Shown here in pieces: positions 1-4,383 of a DNA stretch of 5,152 nt (positions within the stretch are counted from its first letter, which is position 1; every line of letters starts with the position of its first letter). The translations under genes were made by a program, and so were the position numbers. The stretch spans positions 1-5,152 of the forward strand of contig URVC01000103.1 in assembly GCA_900551245.1 (NCBI GenBank), in the 5' to 3' direction. This DNA comes from an uncultured bacterium. GTDB lineage: Bacteria > Verrucomicrobiota > Lentisphaeria > Victivallales > Victivallaceae. The notes beneath the pieces were generated by a model. It was not told where the DNA came from. It made no database searches and was given only the letters and a program-made list of their open reading frames with translations.

Positions 1-31
1 GCAACGGTTATAATTTATCGAAAACTTGCTG

Positions 32-388
32 TTATTTAGGGATAGGTTCTAAATTTGTTAATTGGATAATCTCGCGCTCTAACTCTTTCTTCTGCTTTTG
101 CAAGATCGTTAATTTTTCTGCGACAGAATCGTGTACTTCAACATAAATCGTTTTCTCTTTTACCGCAAATCGAGTCCCATTGATGGGAAGTAGCCAGCCA
201 TCTTCCAAAGTGGTTTGAAAAATTTTCTCAAGATCAATACCGAGATAAGGCGGTGAAAATAGCAATTGCAACTTGGCATCAAGTATTATTTCTTTTTCGA
301 GCTCAATGCAGTGAGGCAGTTGCATCAAATCCAACCAGAATGCTTCTTGAGGTTTCAATTGGATTTCTCTATGAATTTTTTGTCCCAT
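32..388 (-). CDS. Hypothetical 118-aa protein, AT-rich, downstream of hipA
   Basis: I do not recognise this protein. It starts at ATG 388-386 behind a good Shine-Dalgarno (GAGGAG, minus strand, 395-400, 6 nt spacing) and ends with TAA at 34-32, so it is complete. The sequence is soluble-looking, with no signal peptide or membrane segment. A Leu/Ile-rich middle (about residues 35-70) is followed by a short beta-like stretch (about 72-86, FAVKEKTIYVEVH). A charged helix from about 87 to 112, with runs such as QKQKKELEREI, could form a coiled coil. It lies 85 bp downstream of the hipA stop in the same direction, so read-through from hipBA is possible, but it also has its own strong ribosome binding site. 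Its base composition is clearly more AT-rich than hipBA and far more so than fucI, which suggests a separate, transferred origin. The good RBS and intact frame make it likely to be real; a role as a third toxin-antitoxin partner is speculation. Confidence 0.68.
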   Translation of the reverse strand: MGQKIHREIQLKPQEAFWLDLMQLPHCIELEKEIILDAKLQLLFSPPYLGIDLEKIFQTTLEDGWLLPINGTRFAVKEKTIYVEVHDSVAEKLTILQKQKKELEREIIQLTNLEPIPK

Positions 389-394
389 GATATT

Positions 395-400
395 CTCCTC
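395..400 (-). promoter_or_regulatory. Shine-Dalgarno of the 118-aa gene
   Basis: On the minus strand this reads GAGGAG, 6 nt before the ATG at 388. It is the strongest support that the small AT-rich reading frame is translated and that 388 is its start. The rest of the 389-473 spacer is AT-rich. It contains a weak promoter-like pair on the minus strand (TTGCAA, then TGTATT 17 nt later) that I do not trust enough to call. Confidence 0.65.
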
Positions 401-473
401 TCGCAGTTATGATAAAGAATTACATTGCATCTAATACAAATAAGACTAAATAATTTTGCAATTCATCGCTTAT

Positions 474-1727
474 CTAATCGAATGCCGAGGCCATATCGTC
501 TTGCGCGGAACGGCTGAGCGCACAGCGATCGGCGATCTTACGCCAGTTTAGAATGCTTTCTTCGGTCTGCTTAATGAAAGAATCGGCCGTGTCTGTGTCA
601 GTTCGGAAAAGCGGCGCGACTTCCCGCGCGAGATCGAAATCAAGGGCATTGTCGTTTTCCGAGATATTGAGAGCAAGACCGGCGCCATTCGGATTGGGGT
701 TGATGTCGTAGGCCGGAGAGAGTATCCAGCCTTGAGGCGCCAGCAGGAAACCATGATTGCGGAGATGGTCGTCGGTATTCTTCACTGCGATACTGAAAAC
801 GATCCGTTTCCAGAGTTCCCGCAAGTCGGCTTCAGGCTGAGCGCCGTACTGCATGATGAATTTGGCAATATCAAGATAACTGGTTCCGTCCTGATAATCG
901 GCTCCATCCGTTTTGCCGAGCAACGTCATTGCCGAAGCGAAATGGATACGGCGGTTGCCGTTGCGGTCGAAACGCTTGGTCAGGAAAGTAGAGCCATTTT
1001 TGGAGAACTTGTCAACTCGGCATTCCGGCAGACGGAGGCCGACTTGCCTTGCCAGTTGATGTGTGACCATTTCCCATGCGCCGATATCAGTGGAATCCGC
1101 CTTGCTCGGAAACTTGGCAATCCAGAGATTGCCTTCCGGATCGAGTACATTCGCCTTCGGACGTGCGCCTCCCAATGAAGAACCGGGAGCAATCAGCATC
1201 GACAGCCATCTCTCATGTTCGTTGTCGGACTGCGATTCATCCTCATAGTTGCGGCTGGCGGCTTCCAGTTCGCGCAGACTGGTCCAGGGCGGAGCCGCCA
1301 TCGCCCGGTCATTGTTGACAAACTCTCCGTTGGGGGATAACTTGAAGCGGATCGCTCCCATGCGGGTTTCATCGTAAACGCCCAGCAGATAATCGGACTC
1401 CTGCAACGGGGACGGTGAACGCTCTTCATTACGTGCCCGGATCGCTTCTCGCCGCCGCATCAATTGCCGCCCCCAGCGGTCCGGGGACGAATCGAGAAAC
1501 AGGCCGAAATTGTTCTTGTCACCGGCAGCGTATTGCGGACCGGCGAACAGTTGAAGATCAGGATCGAGGATGCGCGTGTCATTCGACTTCAACCAGGCCG
1601 GATTGAACTCAAACGCAAAAATCTCTTTCCTTCGGACAATCTGAATTTGCAATTCACCTATCAGTTGAGGAGTCGCATCGGCATGCCAGTCACTGTAAAC
1701 ATAAACGGTTTTTCGTTCCATCTTCAC
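474..1727 (-). CDS. hipA: HipA-family serine/threonine kinase toxin
   Basis: Toxin of a type II HipBA module: a cytoplasmic protein kinase with a fold related to phosphatidylinositol kinases. The best-known E. coli HipA phosphorylates glutamyl-tRNA synthetase; the target here is unknown. Length is 417 aa against about 440 in E. coli. Family signatures are present in order: an N-terminal HipA region with LDSSPDRWGR (79-88); the Gly-rich loop SLGGARPK (184-191), where Ser184 aligns with the autophosphorylated Ser150 of E. coli HipA; Lys205 in LWIAKFP as the likely ATP-binding lysine; NTDDHLRN (317-324), with Asp319 as catalytic base and Asn324 as metal ligand; and SPAYDI (337-342), with Asp341 matching the second metal-binding Asp. 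All key residues are intact, so it should be active. The call starts at GTG 1727, overlapping the hipB stop as GTGA. ATG 1721, two codons in, is a serious alternative because the AAGGA at 1732-1736 is 10 nt from ATG but only 4 nt from GTG. The stop is TAG. Confidence 0.93.
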   Translation of the reverse strand: MKMERKTVYVYSDWHADATPQLIGELQIQIVRRKEIFAFEFNPAWLKSNDTRILDPDLQLFAGPQYAAGDKNNFGLFLDSSPDRWGRQLMRRREAIRARNEERSPSPLQESDYLLGVYDETRMGAIRFKLSPNGEFVNNDRAMAAPPWTSLRELEAASRNYEDESQSDNEHERWLSMLIAPGSSLGGARPKANVLDPEGNLWIAKFPSKADSTDIGAWEMVTHQLARQVGLRLPECRVDKFSKNGSTFLTKRFDRNGNRRIHFASAMTLLGKTDGADYQDGTSYLDIAKFIMQYGAQPEADLRELWKRIVFSIAVKNTDDHLRNHGFLLAPQGWILSPAYDINPNPNGAGLALNISENDNALDFDLAREVAPLFRTDTDTADSFIKQTEESILNWRKIADRCALSRSAQDDMASAFD

Positions 1728-2044
1728 TTGTTCCTTTTGGACGTGACACGCTTGCGGACGGATAGTCCGGCATCCTGCAACTTGCGGCCAAGCTCATCGT
1801 CGGCCGCAACCTTCAGCAGATCGTGTTCCAATCCGAGTGAAACCAGCACCTGCACATAGCTGCCGAGCGAAACGGCGGGCGAGCCTTTCTCTATCTGCGA
1901 CAGCGTAGCCCGGCTGATTCCGGCCCGTTCCGCCTGAAGCGCAGAGGTGATATTGCGGCGCAAACGCGCCAGACGCAGGTTCTCACCGAACTCCTGCAGC
2001 AGCTCAATTGTTTTCGGAAACAGCACTGTGGTACGCTTCGCCAT
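1724..2044 (-). CDS. hipB: HipB-like XRE-family antitoxin / autorepressor
   Basis: A small DNA-binding antitoxin of 106 aa encoded directly upstream of hipA. In the HipBA family the antitoxin dimer binds operators at its own promoter and holds HipA inactive in a HipB-HipA-DNA complex. A Cro/C1-type helix-turn-helix spans about residues 18-72. The recognition segment AGISRATLSQIEKG (41-54) is followed by the usual PAVSLGSYVQVLVSLGL (56-72). Residues 73-106 form a charged tail ending in a basic patch (RKRVTSKRNK), probably flexible and perhaps contacting HipA or DNA; degradable disordered tails are typical of antitoxins. The start ATG at 2044 is preceded by AAGGAG at 2051-2056 (minus strand) with 6 nt spacing. 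The stop TGA overlaps the hipA GTG by 4 bp, which implies translational coupling and fixed stoichiometry. The first helix of the HTH (NITSALQAERAGIS) lacks the usual Met-Glu/Gln-Leu-Ala pattern but the fold signature is otherwise clear. Confidence 0.93.
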   Translation of the reverse strand: MAKRTTVLFPKTIELLQEFGENLRLARLRRNITSALQAERAGISRATLSQIEKGSPAVSLGSYVQVLVSLGLEHDLLKVAADDELGRKLQDAGLSVRKRVTSKRNK

Positions 2045-2050
2045 TGTTTT

Positions 2051-2056
2051 CTCCTT
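2051..2056 (-). promoter_or_regulatory. Shine-Dalgarno of hipB
   Basis: AAGGAG on the minus strand, 6 nt before the hipB ATG at 2044. It fixes the start and is stronger than the hipA site, consistent with antitoxin being made in excess over toxin. Confidence 0.75.
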
Positions 2057-2065
2057 AGTTATGCC

Positions 2066-2099
2066 AGTTTAAACTATCACAGATTATGATGAATGTCAA
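2066..2099 (-). promoter_or_regulatory. Probable hipBA promoter with overlapping operator-like palindrome
   Basis: On the minus strand a perfect TTGACA (2094-2099) is followed after 17 nt by TAGTTT (2071-2076), a weak -10 at 3 of 6 matches. The -10 overlaps a perfect 10-bp palindrome, AGTTTAAACT (2066-2075), which is a plausible binding site for the HipB dimer and would give the autorepression typical of this family. The implied transcript starts about 20 nt before the hipB ATG. An alternative -10, CATAAT (2083-2088), lacks a good -35. The promoter and operator roles are inferred from spacing and symmetry only. Confidence 0.45.
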
Positions 2100-2222
2100 T
2101 GATGCTTTACATTATTTCAAGAGAAAATTTTGAAAACCGGTTTGCAATGGCGAATATGAAGAGTTATAGTAAATCAGTTGTTTGATTTCAGGATTGGAGC
2201 AGGGGTACCACACTTTTCAACG

Positions 2223-2273
2223 GTGCCGTTTTGTGCCGTTTAAAGATGAAAATGTGCCAAAAAGTGCCGTTTT
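2223..2273 (+). repeat. Four GTGCC boxes in helical phase
   Basis: The pentamer GTGCC begins at 2223, 2233, 2254 and 2264, giving spacings of 10, 21 and 10 bp, or one, two and one turns of B-DNA. The first, second and fourth copies continue as GTGCCGTTT(T); the third is GTGCCAAAAA. The last box runs directly into the TTGACA element at 2272-2277. Same-face spacing next to a -35 suggests binding sites for a regulator, but this is inferred from the pattern alone. Confidence 0.55.
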
Positions 2274-2300
2274 GACAATTCAAGGCGCCTTGCATGGAAT
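2272..2300 (+). promoter_or_regulatory. Putative sigma-70 promoter with palindromic operator in its spacer
   Basis: A consensus TTGACA (2272-2277) is followed after 17 nt by TGGAAT (2295-2300), which matches TATAAT at 4 of 6 positions. The spacer contains the perfect 12-bp palindrome CAAGGCGCCTTG (2281-2292), placed where a bound repressor would block RNA polymerase. A transcript would start near 2306 and meet the hairpin terminator ending at 2404, giving a leader or small RNA of about 100 nt. The -35 and the palindrome are exact; the -10 is weak and use of the promoter is not shown. Confidence 0.4.
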
Positions 2301-2305
2301 CGGAT

Positions 2306-2404
2306 CAGAACGATAGTTTTTTATTGTGCATCAATCTGTTGCAGCCAATCTTGAGGTAAAAAACGGCACCGGTGACGTCTCACGTCTCCGGTACCATTTT
2401 TTTT
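2306..2404 (+). ncRNA. Possible short transcript (small RNA or attenuated fucI leader)
   Basis: This interval runs from the predicted start site of the TTGACA promoter at 2272 to the T run of the terminator at 2397-2404, about 100 nt. It has no credible reading frame with a ribosome binding site. I do not recognise a known RNA family. Two readings are possible: an independent small RNA, or the terminated form of a longer transcript that reaches fucI when termination is prevented. fucI also appears to have its own promoter downstream at 2481-2508, which would favour the independent RNA. Tentative. Confidence 0.22.
2358..2404. terminator. Strong hairpin terminator, probably bidirectional
   Basis: GGCACCGG (2365-2372) pairs with CCGGTACC (2388-2395) with one C-A mismatch. 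After a T-T mismatch, GACGT (2374-2378) pairs with ACGTC (2382-2386), closing a CTC loop. Eight T residues follow (2397-2404), and six A residues precede the stem (2358-2363), so it could end transcription on either strand. No coding gene ends just before it on the plus strand. It may shield hipBA from fucI-side antisense transcription or end a short RNA starting near 2306. Confidence 0.75.
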
Positions 2405-2480
2405 GCCTCTGTTTCCAGGAAATTCCCCTCTGCATCGCGCACTTTCTCCGCTTTTTTCCAAAAAATTCCTCTCCGGCGGC

Positions 2481-2508
2481 TTGATTTTGCCCGGGATTCG
2501 GCTACAAT
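2481..2508 (+). promoter_or_regulatory. Probable fucI promoter
   Basis: TTGATT (2481-2486, 4 of 6 matches to TTGACA) is followed after 16 nt by TACAAT (2503-2508, 5 of 6 matches to TATAAT). The expected start is near 2515, leaving a leader of about 45 nt before fucI. The 8-bp palindrome TGTATACA (2515-2522) sits at the predicted start and could be an operator. It lies downstream of the 2358-2404 terminator, so fucI need not depend on upstream transcription. Confidence 0.55.
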
Positions 2509-2549
2509 AATAAGTGTATACAGTTTTTCCGGCTCAACCTTCAACCAAT

Positions 2550-2555
2550 GAGGTG
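2550..2555 (+). promoter_or_regulatory. Shine-Dalgarno of fucI
   Basis: GAGGTG followed by five A residues and the ATG at 2561. It confirms the start chosen for fucI, which also matches the start position of the E. coli protein. Confidence 0.75.
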
Positions 2556-2560
2556 AAAAA

Positions 2561-4318
2561 ATGATTACAACTCTGCCGAAAATCGGAATCCGCCCCACCA
2601 TCGACGGCCGCCGCAAAGGGATCCGCGAATCCCTTGAGGTCCAGACGATGAACATGGCGAAGGCCGCCGCCGAACTCATCAGCAGCACCCTCCGCTACCC
2701 CAACGGCAAACCGGTCGAATGCATCATCGCCGACACCACCATCGGCGGCGTCAATGAAGCGGCCGCCTGTGCGGCGAAGTTCGCCAAGGAGAACGTCACC
2801 GCGACGCTGACCGTCACCCCCTGCTGGTGCTACGGCTCCGAGACGATGGATATGGATCCTCTGACCCAGAAAGCGGTCTGGGGATTCAACGGCACCGAGC
2901 GGCCCGGCGCGGTCTATCTGGCCGCGGTGCTCGCCGCCCACGCCCAGAAGGGACTGCCCGCGTTCGGCATCTACGGGCGTGATGTGAAGGACGCCACCGA
3001 CACCGAGATTCCGGAAGATGTTGCGACCAAGATCCTCGCCTTCGCCCGTTCGGCGGTGGCGGTCGGTCTGATGCGCGGCAAGTCCTACCTCTCGATGGGC
3101 AGCGTCGCCATGGGCATCGCCGGTTCGATCGTCAGCCCCGAATTCTTCGAGGAATACCTCAACATGCGCTGCGAATCGGTCGATATGAGCGAAATCATCC
3201 GCCGGGTCAACGAGAAGATCTACGACGAGGCGGAATACGAAAAGGCGCTCGCCTGGATCAAGGCGAACTGCCGCCAGTATGAGGACATCTACAACGGCAA
3301 GGCGGGCAAGACGCCGGAAGAACAGCAGAAGGTGTGGGAATACGTCGCCAAGATGGCGATCATCGCCCGCGACCTGATGGTGGGCAATCCGAAGCTGGCC
3401 GAGATGGGATTCCGCGAAGAGGCCGAGGGGCACAACGCCATCGCCGCCGGATTCCAGGGCCAGCGGCAGTGGACCGACCACATGCCCAACGGCGACTTCC
3501 TGGAAACCGTGCTCAACTCCTCGTTCGACTGGAACGGCATCCGCGAAGCGTTCGTGGTCGCCACCGAGAACGACGCGCTCAACGGCGTGGCGATGCTCTT
3601 CGGCCACCTGCTGACCGGCACCGCCTCCGGGTTCAGCGACGTACGCACCTACTGGAGCCCGGAAGCGGTCAAGCGCGCGACCGGATTCGACCTCGAAGTG
3701 CCCGGCATGATCCACCTGATCAACTCCGGCGCGACGACGATGGACGCCACCGGCCGCCAGACCCGCGACGGCAAGCCGGTGATGAAGCCCTTCTGGGAGA
3801 TCACCGACGACGAGGCGAAGGCCTGTCTCGACGCGACCACCTGGGTTCCGGCGAACCTCGGCTACTTCCGCGGCGGCGGCTTCTCCAGCCGCTTCCTGAC
3901 CCGCGGCGGCATGCCGGTGACCATGAGCCGGATCAACCGGATCAAGGGGCTCGGCCCGGTCCTCCAGATCGCCGAAGGCTACACCTACGAGCCGCCGAAG
4001 GAGATCCACGACATCCTCGACAAGCGGACCGACCCGGGCTGGCCGACCACCTGGTTCGTGCCCAACCTCACCGGCAAGGGCGCGTTCAAGGATGTCTACA
4101 GCGTCATGGCCAACTGGGGCGCCAACCACGGCGCGTTCAACTACGGCCACATCGGCGCGGACCTCATCACGCTCGCTTCGATGCTCCGCATTCCGGTCTG
4201 CATGCACAACGTGCCGGAAGAGAAGATCTTCCGCCCGGCGGTCTGGAATGCGTTCGGCATGGAGAAAGAGGGCGCCGACTACCGTGCCTGCCAGGCGCTC
4301 GGCCCGGTCTACCGGTAA
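2561..4318 (+). CDS. fucI: L-fucose isomerase
   Basis: Cytoplasmic aldose-ketose isomerase (EC 5.3.1.25) that converts L-fucose to L-fuculose, the first step of the phosphorylating fucose pathway; the family also accepts D-arabinose. Family members are Mn2+-dependent hexamers. The 585 residues align almost end to end with E. coli FucI (591 aa), from LPKIGIRPTIDGRR (5-18) to DYRACQALGPVYR (573-585). Nearly identical blocks include TVTPCWCYGSET (84-95), WGFNGTERPGAVYLAA (107-122), NAIAAGFQGQR (292-302), NSSFDWNGIRE (319-329) and VYSVMANWGANHG (512-524). The metal and catalytic residues Glu337, Asp361 and His528 of E. coli correspond to Glu336, Asp360 and His523 here, so the enzyme should be active. 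The few missing residues fall in variable loops, for example near 376-381. The start is fixed by the RBS at 2550 and the stop is TAA. Codon use is strongly GC-rich, unlike the hipBA side. A putative glycoside hydrolase follows 65 bp downstream, beyond a terminator. No fuculokinase, aldolase or permease is in the window. Confidence 0.98.
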   Translation: MITTLPKIGIRPTIDGRRKGIRESLEVQTMNMAKAAAELISSTLRYPNGKPVECIIADTTIGGVNEAAACAAKFAKENVTATLTVTPCWCYGSETMDMDPLTQKAVWGFNGTERPGAVYLAAVLAAHAQKGLPAFGIYGRDVKDATDTEIPEDVATKILAFARSAVAVGLMRGKSYLSMGSVAMGIAGSIVSPEFFEEYLNMRCESVDMSEIIRRVNEKIYDEAEYEKALAWIKANCRQYEDIYNGKAGKTPEEQQKVWEYVAKMAIIARDLMVGNPKLAEMGFREEAEGHNAIAAGFQGQRQWTDHMPNGDFLETVLNSSFDWNGIREAFVVATENDALNGVAMLFGHLLTGTASGFSDVRTYWSPEAVKRATGFDLEVPGMIHLINSGATTMDATGRQTRDGKPVMKPFWEITDDEAKACLDATTWVPANLGYFRGGGFSSRFLTRGGMPVTMSRINRIKGLGPVLQIAEGYTYEPPKEIHDILDKRTDPGWPTTWFVPNLTGKGAFKDVYSVMANWGANHGAFNYGHIGADLITLASMLRIPVCMHNVPEEKIFRPAVWNAFGMEKEGADYRACQALGPVYR

Positions 4319-4338
4319 GGATTCAACCTTCAACCCGC

Positions 4339-4372
4339 AACTCCGCCGGAAATGGTTCCGGCGGAGTTTTTT
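4339..4372 (+). terminator. Intrinsic terminator after fucI
   Basis: A perfect 13-bp stem, AACTCCGCCGGAA (4339-4351) with TTCCGGCGGAGTT (4356-4368), closes a 4-nt ATGG loop and runs into six T residues (4367-4372). It begins 20 bp after the fucI stop. Its T run ends one base before the Shine-Dalgarno of the next gene, so it also forms part of that gene's leader. Confidence 0.9.
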
Positions 4373-4373
4373 C

Positions 4374-4379
4374 AAGGGA
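4374..4379 (+). promoter_or_regulatory. Shine-Dalgarno of the glycoside hydrolase gene
   Basis: AAGGGA, with its GGG ending 5 nt before the ATG at 4384. It decides the start: the next in-frame Met (residue 60) is too far inside the conserved domain. It directly abuts the T run of the upstream terminator. Confidence 0.65.
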
Positions 4380-4383
4380 AATC

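Larger units (their letters stand above)
2045..2560. other. 515-bp intergenic region between divergent hipBA and fucI
   Basis: No convincing protein gene lies here. From left to right it holds the hipB leader and promoter; an AT-rich stretch with two short palindromes (AAAATTTT at 2124-2131 and AAACCGGTTT at 2134-2143); four GTGCC boxes (2223-2273); a TTGACA promoter with a palindromic spacer (2272-2300); about 60 nt without obvious features; a strong hairpin terminator (2358-2404); a pyrimidine-rich stretch (about 2405-2475) with two similar blocks at 2420-2431 and 2463-2474; and the fucI promoter and leader. Base composition shifts from AT-rich to GC-rich near 2470, so the edge between transferred and resident DNA may lie in this region. 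Confidence 0.7.

Noticed and set aside
732..1178. 148-codon plus-strand frame inside hipA
   Set aside because: It opposes intact HipA kinase motifs and has no ribosome binding site or recognisable domain.
2124..2143. Adjacent palindromes AAAATTTT and AAACCGGTTT upstream of the hipB promoter
   Set aside because: Short and AT-rich enough to arise by chance. They lie about 25-50 bp beyond the -35, so I mention them in the region description but do not call them operators.
2102..2185. 27-codon plus-strand frame in the intergenic region
   Set aside because: No Shine-Dalgarno before the ATG and no recognisable sequence. An open frame this short is expected by chance, and it begins within the hipB promoter area.
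2223..2273. GTGCC boxes as a CRISPR array
   Set aside because: The units are 5-10 bp with 0-11 bp between them, far too short for CRISPR repeats and spacers, and no cas gene is present.
2380..2688. 102-codon minus-strand frame across the fucI leader and 5' end
   Set aside because: It overlaps the certain fucI start and the hairpin terminator and has no domain. The repeated look of its C-terminus comes from the similar pyrimidine-rich blocks at 2420 and 2463.
2534..4375. 613-codon open frame antisense to fucI
   Set aside because: It lies exactly opposite a certain fucI gene. Its protein is dominated by Arg, Gly, Ala, Val, Asp and His, as expected from the complement of GC-rich codons, with no recognisable domain. 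It is a shadow frame.
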